Below, piece by piece: positions 46,684 to 56,316 of a stretch of DNA of 64,000 bases. The notes under the pieces were generated by a model. The model saw only the letters and a list, made by a program, of their open reading frames with translations. It was not told the origin of the DNA and searched no databases. Numbering within the stretch: position 1 is the first letter of the stretch; each line of letters starts with the position of its first letter. Position numbers and translations under genes: made by a program. The DNA is from Polaromonas sp. (GTDB taxonomy: Bacteria; Pseudomonadota; Gammaproteobacteria; Burkholderiales; Burkholderiaceae_C), in the NCBI RefSeq assembly GCF_029945685.1, contig NZ_JAQSDA010000020.1:364044-428043 (forward strand). The letters run 5' to 3'.

Positions 46684-47580
46684 TCAGGCCTTGGCGACTT
46701 CGTGCTTGGCCATCAGCTCCAGTGCGCGCACCAGGGCCGAGTGGTCCAGGTCCTGCATGCCGTTGGCGCTGCACACCTGCATCAATTGCGCGGCACCGGC
46801 GGTCTGCGGCAGCGCCAGGCCCAGCGTGCGGGCACCGCTGAGTGCCAGGCCCAGGTCTTTCTGGTGCAGGCCGATGCGGAAACCCGGGTTGAAGGTGCGC
46901 TTGATCATGCGTTCGCCGTGCACTTCCAGAATGCGCGACGACGCAAAGCCGCCCATCAGCGCCTGGCGCACCTTGGCCGGGTCGGCGCCGGCCTTGCTGG
47001 CAAACAGCAGGGCTTCGCCGACGGCGGCAATGTTGAGCGCCACGATGATCTGGTTGGCCACCTTGCAAGTCTGGCCGTCGCCGTTGCCGCCGACCAGCGT
47101 GATGTTTTTGCCCATCAGTTCGAACAGCGGCTTGACGCGCTCGAAGGCCGCATCGGGCCCGCCGACCATGATGGTCAGGCTGGCGGCCTTGGCGCCGACT
47201 TCACCACCGGACACCGGCGCGTCGACGTAGTCGGCGCCGAGTTCGTTTATTTTTGCCGCGAAGTCCTTGGTGTCCATGGGCGAGATCGAGCTCATGTCGA
47301 CGACGGTTTTGCCCTTCTCCTTGCTCTTCAGGCCAGCGGCCACGCCCTTGTCGCCGAACAGCACCTTCTGCACGTCGGGCGTGTCGGGCAGCATCATGAA
47401 AATGATGTCGGCCTTTTCGGCCACTTCCTGCGCCGAGGCACAGGCCACGGCCTGGCCGGTCAGCAGCTCGGCGGGCACCTTGCTGCGCGTGGCCAGGAAA
47501 ACCTCGTGACCGGCCTTGATGAGGTGGGCGGCCATGGGTGCGCCCATGATGCCCAGACCGATAAAACCCAGCTTGCTCAT
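46684..47580 (-). CDS. garR: 2-hydroxy-3-oxopropionate (tartronate semialdehyde) reductase
   Basis: The 298-residue beta-hydroxyacid dehydrogenase has GFIGLGIMGAPMAAHLIKAGH, DAPVSGGEVGAKAASLTIMVGG and the catalytic Lys region GDGQTCKVANQIIVALNIAA near residue 170. It reduces tartronate semialdehyde to D-glycerate with NAD(P)H. Its place beside garL and garD fixes the role in aldarate breakdown. Confidence 0.93.
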   Translation of the reverse strand: MSKLGFIGLGIMGAPMAAHLIKAGHEVFLATRSKVPAELLTGQAVACASAQEVAEKADIIFMMLPDTPDVQKVLFGDKGVAAGLKSKEKGKTVVDMSSISPMDTKDFAAKINELGADYVDAPVSGGEVGAKAASLTIMVGGPDAAFERVKPLFELMGKNITLVGGNGDGQTCKVANQIIVALNIAAVGEALLFASKAGADPAKVRQALMGGFASSRILEVHGERMIKRTFNPGFRIGLHQKDLGLALSGARTLGLALPQTAGAAQLMQVCSANGMQDLDHSALVRALELMAKHEVAKA

Positions 47581-47631
47581 TTCAATCTCCAGTGATCGTT
47601 AAAAATAATCTGCGTGCCATGACCAGCGATG

Positions 47632-47680
47632 TCGGAACGCGGGCCATGGATCCCGGCTCAAGGCCGGGATGACACAGGGG
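47632..47680. repeat. Dispersed CCGGGATGAC-type palindrome
   Basis: ATGGATCCCGGCTCAAGGCC GGGATGACA is a common proteobacterial intergenic palindrome. It lies in the 114-bp gap between garL and garR and could form an mRNA-stabilising hairpin. Confidence 0.7.
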
Positions 47681-47694
47681 AAAACGGAAAAAAC

Positions 47695-48477
47695 CTAGGC
47701 GGCGTACTTGTCGCGCAACGCCTGCGTGGCCGAGCGGAACACGCCCAGGTCGCTGCCGACGGCCACAAAGGTGGCGCCCATGGCCATGTAGCGCCGCGCG
47801 TCGGCCTCCACCGGCGCGAGGATGCCCGTGGGTTTGCCGCAGGCTTTCGCATCGGCAAACACCGCGGCAATGGCGGCCTGCACCTCGGGGTGGCCGGCGT
47901 TGCCCAGGTGGCCCAGGCCGGCGGCCAGGTCGGACGGGCCGACAAAAATGCAGTCCACGCCGTCGAGCGCCGCAATGTCGCGCGCCGCGGCCACGCCAGC
48001 GCGGCTTTCGATTTGCACCATTACGCAGATGTGTTCGTTGATCGACTTGAAGTAGTCGGGCACGGTGCCGTAGCGGTTGCTGCGCTGGGACACCGACACG
48101 CCGCGTATGCCCTGGGGCGGGTAACGGGTGGCCGACACCGCGCGTTTCGCTTCGTCCACACTTTCGACAAAGGGCACGAGGAAGTTGTAGAAGCCGGCAT
48201 CGAGCAGGCGCTTGATCTCGACCTCGTTGTTGGACGATGGCCGCACCACCGGCGCGCTGGGGCTGTCTTTCAGCGCCATCAGCTGCGGGATGAAGGTGGC
48301 CACATCGTTGGGCGAGTGTTCGCCGTCGAGCAGGATCCAGTCGAAACCGGCCACGCCCAGCACCTCGGTGGTGATGGCGTTGGACAGCGAGGACCAGCAG
48401 CCGATCAGCGTCTTGCCGGCCCGCAGGTCGCGCTTGAAGCTGTTGGGAAAGGGTTGGTAGGCAGTGGCTTGGGTCAT
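47695..48477 (-). CDS. garL: 5-keto-4-deoxy-D-glucarate aldolase (HpcH/HpaI family)
   Basis: The 260-residue class II aldolase has [37 protein letters not shown] and [15 protein letters not shown], holding the metal-binding Glu and Asp. It cleaves 5-keto-4-deoxyglucarate to pyruvate and tartronate semialdehyde. The family is promiscuous, but the operon context favours GarL. Confidence 0.9.
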   Translation of the reverse strand: MTQATAYQPFPNSFKRDLRAGKTLIGCWSSLSNAITTEVLGVAGFDWILLDGEHSPNDVATFIPQLMALKDSPSAPVVRPSSNNEVEIKRLLDAGFYNFLVPFVESVDEAKRAVSATRYPPQGIRGVSVSQRSNRYGTVPDYFKSINEHICVMVQIESRAGVAAARDIAALDGVDCIFVGPSDLAAGLGHLGNAGHPEVQAAIAAVFADAKACGKPTGILAPVEADARRYMAMGATFVAVGSDLGVFRSATQALRDKYAA

Positions 48478-48529
48478 GTTTTTCTCGGGTGGATTCTTTT
48501 GCAGGGTTGTCTTGAGGGGTGTTCTGGGT

Positions 48530-50128
48530 TCAGGTCACCGGTGCAGGGTTGAACAGCACCAGCGCGTTGTGCAGCTTCCAGTGTTCGGCCCAGGTTTTCT
48601 TGCGGCCGCTGGCGACGTCGAGCATCAGGTGAAACAGCTCCCAGCCCACGTCGGCGATGCTGGCGTCACCATCAGCGATGCGGCCGGCGTTGATGTCCAT
48701 CAGGTCGTGCCAGCGCCGGGCCAGGTCGCTGCGGGTGGCGACCTTGATCACCGGGCATTCGGCCAGGCCGTAAGGAGTGCCGCGGCCAGTCGTGAAGACG
48801 TGCAGGTTCATGCCGGCGGCCAGCTGCAGCGTGCCGCAGATGAAGTCGCTGGCCGGCGTGGCGGCGTAGATCAGGCCCTTTGTCAGGCCTTGCTGCCTGA
48901 GCTTTTCGCCGGGCGCGAGCACGCCGCTGATGGGCGCGCTCCCCGACTTGACGATGGAGCCCATGGCTTTTTCGACAATGTTGGACAGCCCGCCCTTCTT
49001 GTTGCCGGGTGTGGTGTTGGCACTGCGGTCCACCTGGCCTTTTTGCAGGTAGGCGTCGTACCAGGCCATCTCGCGGATCATCGCTTCGGCGACTTCGGGC
49101 GTGCTGGCGCGCGCGGTCAGCTGGGCGATGCCGTCGCGCACCTCGGTGGTTTCGGAAAACATCACCGTGGCGCCGGCGCGCACCAGCAGGTCGGTGCAAA
49201 AACCCACGGCGGGGTTGGCCGTCACACCCGAGAAGGCATCGCTGCCGCCGCACTGCACACCCACCACCAGCTCGCTGGCCGGCACGGTTTCACGGCGGCG
49301 CGCATTGAGCTTTTCCAGGTGCAGCACCGCCGCCTGCATGATGGAGTCGATCATGGACATGAAGCCCACGTGGTTCTCGGCCTGCAGGCAGACCACGTCC
49401 AGCGGCGCATCGGCAGAAATACCGACATCGGCCACGCTGCGTTCGTCGACGATCTGTATCGTGCCCGGCGGCAGCAGGCGCTCGGGCTGCAGCTTCTCGC
49501 AGCCCAGGCTGACCACCATCACCTCGCCGCCGAAGTTGGGGTTCAGGCTGATGTTGCGCAGCGTGCGGATGGGAATGATGGCGTCGGGCGCGTCGATGGC
49601 GACGCCGCAGCCGTAGGTGTGCTCCAGCCCCACCACGTCATCGACGTGGGGAAATTTCGGCAGCAGCTCGGCCTTGATGCGCTGGACGGCAAAGTCCACC
49701 ACGCCGGCGACACACTGCACGGTGGTGGTGATGGCCAGGATGTTGCGGGTGCCGACCGAACCGTCGGCATTGCGGTAACCCTCGAAGGTGTAGCCTTCCA
49801 GCGGCGCGGCTGCCGGCGGCTTCACCGTGGCGATGGGCAGGCTTTCGAGCCCGCGCGCGGCGGGCATCTCGAGCAGGCGCTCGTGCACCCAGCTGCCGGC
49901 CGGGATGTCTTTCAGCGCGTAACCGATGGGCACGTTGTAACGCAGCACCGCACTGCCCTGCGGCAGATCCACCAGGGCCACCTTGTGACCCTGCGGCACT
50001 TTGTCCCGCAGCACCAGGCCGTCGGGCAGCACGGCGCCCGGCGGCAGGCCACCGTCGTTGGCCACGATGGCGACATTGTCCGCATCGTGCATGCGGATGC
50101 AGAGGGGTTGGAGCGGGTCAGCGCGCAT
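48530..50128 (-). CDS. garD: Galactarate dehydratase
   Basis: The 532-residue protein has an N-terminal SAF-like domain (residues ~10-95) and the UxaA-like core with [33 protein letters not shown] and [10 protein letters not shown]-like [21 protein letters not shown]. It dehydrates galactarate to 5-keto-4-deoxyglucarate with a metal cofactor. Its ATG overlaps the lactonase stop by one base (TGATG). Confidence 0.95.
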   Translation of the reverse strand: MRADPLQPLCIRMHDADNVAIVANDGGLPPGAVLPDGLVLRDKVPQGHKVALVDLPQGSAVLRYNVPIGYALKDIPAGSWVHERLLEMPAARGLESLPIATVKPPAAAPLEGYTFEGYRNADGSVGTRNILAITTTVQCVAGVVDFAVQRIKAELLPKFPHVDDVVGLEHTYGCGVAIDAPDAIIPIRTLRNISLNPNFGGEVMVVSLGCEKLQPERLLPPGTIQIVDERSVADVGISADAPLDVVCLQAENHVGFMSMIDSIMQAAVLHLEKLNARRRETVPASELVVGVQCGGSDAFSGVTANPAVGFCTDLLVRAGATVMFSETTEVRDGIAQLTARASTPEVAEAMIREMAWYDAYLQKGQVDRSANTTPGNKKGGLSNIVEKAMGSIVKSGSAPISGVLAPGEKLRQQGLTKGLIYAATPASDFICGTLQLAAGMNLHVFTTGRGTPYGLAECPVIKVATRSDLARRWHDLMDINAGRIADGDASIADVGWELFHLMLDVASGRKKTWAEHWKLHNALVLFNPAPVT

Positions 50129-51219
50129 CAGAAGTCAACAATTTCCACCCAGTTCGGGTTCTTGCCGACCGGCTGGCTCTTGCCCGCGCCGGGCAGGCCG
50201 GTGGCGCTGTCGATGGCATGCAGCGAAACGCTGTGCGAGTCCTGGCCGGCGGCAACCAGAAAGCGCCCTGTCGAATCGACGGCAAAGCCGCGCGGGGTTT
50301 TTTCGGTCGGCGTCTGGCCCACGACCTGCAGCAGTCCGGTGGCGGCATCGACCTTGAAGGTGGTCAGCGTGCTGGAGGTGCGCTCCGAGCCATAGAGGTA
50401 GTTGCCGCCAGGCGCGATCTGCAGGTCGGCCGCCCAGACCTTGCCGGCAAAGCCCGGCGGAACCACCGTGCTGCGCTGCAGGTGGCTCATGGCGCCTTTT
50501 GCCGCGTCGTAGGCGAACACGTCCACCCCGCCGTCGAGCTCGTTGATCAGGTAGGCGTGTTTTTGCGCCTTGTCCCACAGGAAATGGCGCGGCCCGGTTT
50601 TGGCCGGAGACACATTGACCAGGGGCGGATCATTGGCGCTCAGCGTGCCGCTGGCCGCATCAAAACGCCAGCTCGACAGGTTGTCGCCGCCCAGGCTGGT
50701 GGCAAACACATAACGGCCCGACGCGTCGGCGTGGATGGCATGCGCATTGGGCGCGGTGCGGACCAGCTGCTGCACCGCACCGACCAGGCCGTCATTGCCG
50801 ACACTGTTGACGGTAATCTTGTGGCCGCCGTAAGACGCCGCGAACAGCCACTTGCCGGTAGGGTCCAGGTCGATGTTGGCCATGCTGTCGGCCAGCGCCG
50901 CCTCACCCAGCTTTTTGAGCGCGCCCGTCGCCCCGTCGATCGCGAAGGTGATCACGCGAAACGGCTGCGAGCGGCTCGCCACGTAAAGGAATTTTCTGTC
51001 TTTGCTCACCACCATCGGCATGGCGACGCCGCCCACCGGCACCGTGGCCACCGGCTTGAGCTGGCCGGCCGCGTGGTCCAGCTGCAGCACCGAGATGTCC
51101 TGGCTGTCGGCGTTGGAGACGTACACCCAGGTGGCCGCGCTGCTGGCGCCCGTTGCCGCCGTGGCTGCCGCCAAGGCCGCGAGCGTCACGCCATGGCGAA
51201 TCGATGTTCCCTTGGTCAT
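50128..51219 (-). CDS. Lactonase of the 7-bladed propeller type (aldarolactonase candidate)
   Basis: The 363-residue protein has a signal-like N-terminus ([19 protein letters not shown]) and then the [16 protein letters not shown] opening and repeated blades of the Pgl/YbhE lactonase family, ending PNWVEIVDF. Placed between the TRAP genes and garD, it probably hydrolyses galactaro- or glucaro-lactone made by Udh. If the signal peptide is real the enzyme is periplasmic, which would be odd for that role. Confidence 0.82.
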   Translation of the reverse strand: MTKGTSIRHGVTLAALAAATAATGASSAATWVYVSNADSQDISVLQLDHAAGQLKPVATVPVGGVAMPMVVSKDRKFLYVASRSQPFRVITFAIDGATGALKKLGEAALADSMANIDLDPTGKWLFAASYGGHKITVNSVGNDGLVGAVQQLVRTAPNAHAIHADASGRYVFATSLGGDNLSSWRFDAASGTLSANDPPLVNVSPAKTGPRHFLWDKAQKHAYLINELDGGVDVFAYDAAKGAMSHLQRSTVVPPGFAGKVWAADLQIAPGGNYLYGSERTSSTLTTFKVDAATGLLQVVGQTPTEKTPRGFAVDSTGRFLVAAGQDSHSVSLHAIDSATGLPGAGKSQPVGKNPNWVEIVDF

Positions 51220-51324
51220 GGAAGTCTCCTTGTTATTGCGGAAAACGCCTGCTTTGCCGACGGGCCAGGGCCGCCGGCAGCGCGGATGCTCTGGGGTACG
51301 CAGGCGGCAGCCATCTTGCCCACC

Positions 51325-52608
51325 TCAGACGCCCACCAGGCGCGGCAGCCACAGCGACAGTGCGGGCACGTAGGTCACGATGCCCAGCACCACCACCAGC
51401 AGCGCAAAAAACGGCATCAGCGCGCGCACGACTTTTTCGATGGGCAGCTTGCCCACGGCACTGCCGACAAACAGCACGGTGCCTACCGGCGGCGTGATCA
51501 GGCCGATGCCGAGGTTGACGATCATGATCATGCCAAAATGCACCGGGTCCACGCCGACAGCCGTCACCACCGGTAGCAGGATGGGCGTGAGGATCAGGAT
51601 CAGCGCCGCCATGTCCATCAGCGTGCCCAGCACCAGCAGCATGAAGTTGATGGCCAGCAGGATCAGGTAGCGGTTGTCGGTCATCGAGGTCAGCAAGGCG
51701 GTGACCTTCAGCGGGATCTGCATCAACGTCATGATGTAGCCGAAGGCCGCCGCAAAGCCGATCAGGATCATCACGATGGACACCGTTTTCACGGTGCGGT
51801 GCATCAGCCTGGGCAGGTCGTTCCACTTGTAGTCGCGGTAGATGAACATGGTCACGAAAAATGCCCAGAGCACGGCGATCGAGGCCGACTCGGTGGCCGT
51901 GAACACGCCCGACAGAATGCCGCCCAGAATGATGACCATGGTCATCAGGCCCCAGAGGGCGTCGGCGCAGATGCGCAGCGCCTGCTTCAGCGGAATCGCA
52001 TGCCCCTTGGGAAAGTTGCGCTTGCGCGCGATGTAAAGGCAATAGGTCGCCAGCGTCAGGCCCAGCAGCAGGCCCGGCAATACGCCAGCCATGAACAGCG
52101 CGGCCACCGAGATGGAGCCACCGGCGGCCATGGAGTAAATGACCGCGTTGTGGCTGGGCGGAATCAGCGTCGCCTGGATGGAGCCGCTGACCGTCAACGC
52201 GGTCGAGAAGTCGCGCGGATAGCCCTTTCGGACCATCTCGGGAATCATCACCGAGCCGATGGACGCCGTGTCGGCGACCGACGAGCCGGAGATGGCACCA
52301 AAAAAGGTGGACGCCAGGATGTTGACCAGCGACAGCCCGCCGCGCACAAACCCCACCAGCACGCTGGCAAAGGCCACCAGGCGGCGCGACATGCCGCCTT
52401 CGGCCATGATGGCGCCGGCCAGCACGAAGAAGGGGATGGCCAGCAGCGAGAACTTGTTGACGCCGCTGGCGATCTGGATCATGACCGCGTCCAGCGGCAG
52501 CTCTATCCACACCGCGCCGATCAGGGCGGCCAGGCCCAGGGAATAGGCGACCGGCATGCCGATCAGGATCAGCACGATGAAACTTCCGAGTAAAACGAGT
52601 GCGTCCAT
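51325..52608 (-). CDS. dctM: TRAP transporter large permease subunit DctM
   Basis: The 427-residue protein has about twelve hydrophobic segments and the DctM hallmarks GVNKFSLLAIPFFVLAGAIMAEGGM, SGSSVADTASIGSVMIPEM and GLITPPVGTVLFV. It forms the sodium-driven channel for the solute delivered by DctP. It ends 105 bp before the lactonase start and begins 2 bp after dctQ. Confidence 0.95.
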   Translation of the reverse strand: MDALVLLGSFIVLILIGMPVAYSLGLAALIGAVWIELPLDAVMIQIASGVNKFSLLAIPFFVLAGAIMAEGGMSRRLVAFASVLVGFVRGGLSLVNILASTFFGAISGSSVADTASIGSVMIPEMVRKGYPRDFSTALTVSGSIQATLIPPSHNAVIYSMAAGGSISVAALFMAGVLPGLLLGLTLATYCLYIARKRNFPKGHAIPLKQALRICADALWGLMTMVIILGGILSGVFTATESASIAVLWAFFVTMFIYRDYKWNDLPRLMHRTVKTVSIVMILIGFAAAFGYIMTLMQIPLKVTALLTSMTDNRYLILLAINFMLLVLGTLMDMAALILILTPILLPVVTAVGVDPVHFGMIMIVNLGIGLITPPVGTVLFVGSAVGKLPIEKVVRALMPFFALLVVVLGIVTYVPALSLWLPRLVGV

Positions 52609-52610
52609 GG

Positions 52611-53141
52611 TCAGGCCTCCGCCGCAGAGTCATCCACCTGGTGGTCGAAACGCACCACGGCGCGCCCATGCTGGGCGCCGAGAAAGAGCTTCTCGAGCAC
52701 AAACACCAGCGTGCACAGGCCACCCAGCGGCAGCGGCGCGTAGGTCAGGCCCACCGGAATCGACGGAATCGCCGCCAGCGACTGGCTCATGGTTTCCATC
52801 GAGAGCTTGAAGCCCCAGATGATCATGAAGAGGCTGGCGAGGATCATCAGCAGATCGACCACCACCGAAAAAACCTTCTGCAGTTCCGGCGGCAGCCGGT
52901 CGGTGACCATGCCGACGGCAATGTGGGCGCCGGCACGGTAACCGGCGGCCGCACCGATGAAAGTGAACACCACCATCAGCAAAATGGCAATCGGCTCGGG
53001 CCACTGCGCGCCGTAACCGAGCACATAGCGGGCAAACACGCCCACCGGAATGATGAGGCTCATGGCCACGATGGACAGGCCGGCGACCCAGATGCAGGCC
53101 AGGTACAGCCCGTCGATGGCTCGTTGAAGGGTGTGGATCAT
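52611..53141 (-). CDS. dctQ: TRAP transporter small permease subunit DctQ
   Basis: The 176-residue membrane protein has four hydrophobic segments and the family block VFARYVLGYGAQWPEPIAILLMVVFTFIGAAAGYRAGAHIAVG. It partners DctM. Confidence 0.92.
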   Translation of the reverse strand: MIHTLQRAIDGLYLACIWVAGLSIVAMSLIIPVGVFARYVLGYGAQWPEPIAILLMVVFTFIGAAAGYRAGAHIAVGMVTDRLPPELQKVFSVVVDLLMILASLFMIIWGFKLSMETMSQSLAAIPSIPVGLTYAPLPLGGLCTLVFVLEKLFLGAQHGRAVVRFDHQVDDSAAEA

Positions 53142-53295
53142 GTTGGTTTTCTCATGCCCGCCGGCCGGCCCTCGGGTGGACCGGCTTGCGCGCCTTGTTC
53201 ATGACGCTGCCGCGGCAGCGCCGGGGGACGCAGAGAGCCGGCCCGCGCCGCTTCCTGCCTCCAGCTTCGTTCTTCTGCTTTTTACTCGCTGCTTC

Positions 53296-54279
53296 TTACT
53301 TGACGTCGGCGATACGCTTCATCAGGTCGGCGTACGGCGCGCCGTACTTGGCACGCACCGGTGCGGTGGCGTCAAAAAACAGCTTCTGGTCGACCTCGGT
53401 GAACTGCACGCCGGCGGCCTTGAGCTTGACCGTGTAGTCGGCCACGCTCTTGTCCCACAGCACGCGCTGCTCGAACTGCGCTTCGCGGCCAAACTTCTTG
53501 ACCAGCGCCTGCTCGTCCTTGCTCAGCTTGTCCCAGGTCACCCTGGACATCACCAGCATTTCGGGAATGATCAGGTGGTTGGTCTGGGCGTAGTACTTGG
53601 TGCCGGTGGTGTAGTGGTTGGAGGTGAACAGGCTGGGCGGGTTGTTCTCGGCACCGTCGATGACGCCGGTCTGCAGCGCGCTGAAGACCTCGCCGTAACC
53701 CATGGAGATGCCATTGCCGCCCATGGCGTTCATGGTGTCGACAAACAGCGGGTTGCCCATCATGCGGACTTTCACGCCCTTGAGGTCGGCCGGGGTCTTG
53801 ACCGGCTTCTTGGTGTACAGGTGGCGCGAGCCGCCGTCCATCCAGGCCAGCGCCACCATGCGGGTCGGGCCATTGGACACCTTGTCGAGGATTTCCTGGC
53901 CGATGGGGCCGTCGATCACGGCGCGCATGTGGGCTTCGTTGCGGAACACGAAGGGCATGTTGAAGACATTGACGTCGGGCACCACGGCACCGACAGGGCC
54001 CAGCGAGGTGCGCAGGATGTTGATGGCGCCGATCTGGGTCTGCTCGATCATGGTTTTTTCGTCACCCAGCACGCTGCCGGGGTACATCTGCATCCTGAAC
54101 TTGCCCTTGGTGGCCGCCTCAAGCTTTTTGCCCAGGTTTTCGGTGGCCACCACGGTCGGGTAGCCGGCCGGGTGCACGTCCGCGGCCTTGAGGACGGTTT
54201 GCGCCTGCGCGGCCAGCGGCAAGGCGAAAGTGGCAGCGGCCAATGCCGCCGAGGCGATGATTTGTCTGCGGAAAGTCAT
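53296..54279 (-). CDS. dctP: TRAP transporter substrate-binding protein DctP
   Basis: The 327-residue receptor has the signal peptide IIASAALAAATFALPLAAQAQ, then VLKAADVHPAGYPTVVATENLGK and the conserved Arg in KGVKVRMMGNPLFVDTMNAMG, which binds the substrate carboxylate. Its neighbours make hexuronates or aldarates the likely ligand. A 154-bp spacer separates it from dctQ. Confidence 0.93.
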   Translation of the reverse strand: MTFRRQIIASAALAAATFALPLAAQAQTVLKAADVHPAGYPTVVATENLGKKLEAATKGKFRMQMYPGSVLGDEKTMIEQTQIGAINILRTSLGPVGAVVPDVNVFNMPFVFRNEAHMRAVIDGPIGQEILDKVSNGPTRMVALAWMDGGSRHLYTKKPVKTPADLKGVKVRMMGNPLFVDTMNAMGGNGISMGYGEVFSALQTGVIDGAENNPPSLFTSNHYTTGTKYYAQTNHLIIPEMLVMSRVTWDKLSKDEQALVKKFGREAQFEQRVLWDKSVADYTVKLKAAGVQFTEVDQKLFFDATAPVRAKYGAPYADLMKRIADVK

Positions 54280-54404
54280 GGTTGTCTCCTTGTAGGAATG
54301 GTTATGAATGACGGAAGGGAACAGGAAAAAACGTCGGCCTGGCCGGGCGCTCGCTGCTTGCGTTGCGGCAGTCCACCGGGAGTACGGCGCCGGTGCTCAT
54401 GGCA

Positions 54405-55214
54405 TCAATCGGCAAACGGGCCGGCTTTGACAAAACCGCCGCCTTGGAACTGCACCGCCGGGTCGCCGAGGTCGGGGGCCGGGGTGCGGGCGTACACCGC
54501 CTCCCGGAAGATGTCCGAGCTGTCCCGCGGCGCGTAACCAATGTGACGCGCGCGGCTGTTGTCCCACCAGGTGACGGCGTTGTCGGACATGCCGAACACA
54601 ATGCTGTGCCCGAGCACCGGGGTGGTCAGGCAGGCGGTGATCAGGCGGTGCAGGTCGTCGAAACTCAGCCAGGTCGCCAGCATGCGCCGGTCTTTCGGCT
54701 CGGGAAAGGAGGAGCCGATGCGTACACAGGCCGTTTCGATGCCGTAGCGGTCAAAGTAGAAACGCGACAGGTCTTCGCCAAAAGCCTTGCTGACGCCATA
54801 CAGGCCGTCCGGTCTGGCCGGCGCATCGGCATCGATGGTTTCGCTCTGGCGATAAAAGCCAGTGACATGGTTGGAGCTGGCAAACACCACGCGCTTGACG
54901 CCGTGTTTGCGCGCCGCTTCATACAGGTTGTACAGGCCCAGGATGTTGGCCTGCAGGATGGGCCCGAACGGACCTTCGACCGACACGCCGCCCAGATGCA
55001 CGATGGCCTGCACGCCCTGGACCATGGCGTCGACGGCCGCGGCATCGGCCAGATCGGCCAGCACCACCTCTTCCTCCGCGCCGGCAGCGCCGAAGTCCAA
55101 ACGGTCCGACAGGCGCAACACACTGCAGTTGGCTTTCAGGCGGCCCCGCAAGGCCTGGCCCAGCCCGCCGGCGGCGCCGGTGAGCAGCAGTTTTTCGTGA
55201 GCCCGGATGGTCAT
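54405..55214 (-). CDS. udh: Uronate dehydrogenase
   Basis: The 269-residue extended SDR has TGAAGGLGQALRGRL near the N-terminus, HLGGVSVEGPFG, and the catalytic Tyr/Lys in LYGVSKAFGEDL near residue 136. Length and motifs match NAD-dependent uronate dehydrogenases that oxidise D-galacturonate or D-glucuronate to the aldarolactone. It is the first gene of the minus-strand arm, divergent from the FadR-type regulator. Confidence 0.9.
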   Translation of the reverse strand: MTIRAHEKLLLTGAAGGLGQALRGRLKANCSVLRLSDRLDFGAAGAEEEVVLADLADAAAVDAMVQGVQAIVHLGGVSVEGPFGPILQANILGLYNLYEAARKHGVKRVVFASSNHVTGFYRQSETIDADAPARPDGLYGVSKAFGEDLSRFYFDRYGIETACVRIGSSFPEPKDRRMLATWLSFDDLHRLITACLTTPVLGHSIVFGMSDNAVTWWDNSRARHIGYAPRDSSDIFREAVYARTPAPDLGDPAVQFQGGGFVKAGPFAD

Positions 55215-55319
55215 GCTTGTCTCTGGTTGAAAATGGAGGGTGACAAACGCTGGTCAAACGCTGATCAAACGCTGGACTTTTGCATCAGGTTTGCTAAAGT
55301 GGCTTCAATTCAATAAGAT

Positions 55320-55365
55320 ATCAGTTATACGTTGTCTGATGACTAAGAATTTTTAATGAGACAAC
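55320..55365. promoter_or_regulatory. FadR-type operator region between udh and its regulator
   Basis: GTTATACGTTGTCTGAT at 55324-55340 recurs with three changes at 56266. Around it, ATCAG/CTGAT (55320-55340) and GTTGTCT/AGACAAC (55331 and 55365) form two overlapping inverted repeats. The region serves both divergent promoters. Confidence 0.6.
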
Positions 55366-55423
55366 ATCCCCTGTCAAGTGTTTTCTGGTCCGATCAAGGC
55401 AAACCCCTACCCGAGCAAACCCG

Positions 55424-56197
55424 ATGGAATCGAACGTAACGGCCACCCCTCTTGACGACGCACCGCGTGTGCGCCGCCCGCGCGGCCTGGTCACCGAAAT
55501 TGTTGAAAGCCTGGCGGCCAGCATCCGTGCGGGGCAGCTCCTGCCCGGCGACAAACTGCCCACCGAGGCCGAAATCATGGCCCGTTTCGATGTGAGCCGG
55601 ACGGTGGTGCGTGAGTCGATTTCCAAACTGCAGGCCTCCGGCCTGGTGGAAACGCGCCACGGCATTGGTACCTTTGTGATCGAAAACCGCGACGCCGGCA
55701 ACTTCAAAATTGCCGCGGCCGACTTCGCCACGGTGGCCGATGTCATTTCTGTGCTGGAGTTGCGCATCAGCCTGGAAACCGAGGCGGCCGGCCTCGCTGC
55801 CCAGAGGAGAAGCACCGAAAACCTCGAGGCCATGGCCACGGCGCTGCGGGCCTTCCAGGACTCGATCCACGCGGATTCCGACGCCGTTCCGCCGGACTTC
55901 CAGTTCCACATGGAGGTGGCGCGCGCCACCGGCAACCGCCACTTTGCCGACCTCATGACCTACCTGGGCACCATGATCATTCCGCGCACCCGCGTGAACA
56001 CGCCGCAAAGCGCGCCCGAAGGCCGCTTGAGTTATTTGCAGCGCGTCAACGGCGAGCACGAAAGCATTTACAACGCCATTCGCAGCCAGGATGCCGACGC
56101 CGCCCGCGCCGCCATGCGCACCCACCTCTCGAACAGCCGGGAGCGGCTGCGCAAAGGCCAGGCCGCCGAGCCGGCCAGCCCTCCGGCGACGAGCTGA
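55424..56197 (+). CDS. GntR/FadR-family regulator of the hexuronate cluster
   Basis: The 257-residue protein has an N-terminal winged HTH (LPTEAEIMARFDVSRTVVRESISKLQASGLVETRHGIGTFV, residues ~45-85) and a C-terminal FCD domain (ELRISLETEAAGLAAQRR, FQFHMEVARATGNRHF). It resembles UxuR/ExuR/GguR-like repressors that sense sugar-acid intermediates. Divergent from udh and followed by gudD, it probably controls both arms. Confidence 0.87.
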   Translation: MESNVTATPLDDAPRVRRPRGLVTEIVESLAASIRAGQLLPGDKLPTEAEIMARFDVSRTVVRESISKLQASGLVETRHGIGTFVIENRDAGNFKIAAADFATVADVISVLELRISLETEAAGLAAQRRSTENLEAMATALRAFQDSIHADSDAVPPDFQFHMEVARATGNRHFADLMTYLGTMIIPRTRVNTPQSAPEGRLSYLQRVNGEHESIYNAIRSQDADAARAAMRTHLSNSRERLRKGQAAEPASPPATS

Positions 56198-56265
56198 GCT
56201 GCGCTGAACGGGCGGGCTGGCGGCGGCCGAATCAGGGAATTCCCCGAGAGGAAGAAGTTTTCCGT

Positions 56266-56282
56266 GTTGTACGATGACTGAT
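56266..56282. promoter_or_regulatory. FadR-type operator candidate before gudD
   Basis: GTTGTACGATGACTGAT matches GTTATACGTTGTCTGAT upstream of the regulator at 14 of 17 positions. It lies 35 bp before the gudD ATG. Confidence 0.6.
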
Positions 56283-56316
56283 CTTTAAATTGACTCATCG
56301 ACCCATTTCTGCCTCT

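Noticed and set aside
48464-50395. 643-residue + strand ORF over garD
   Set aside because: Shadow of garD; rich in His, Gln and Ala with no motif.
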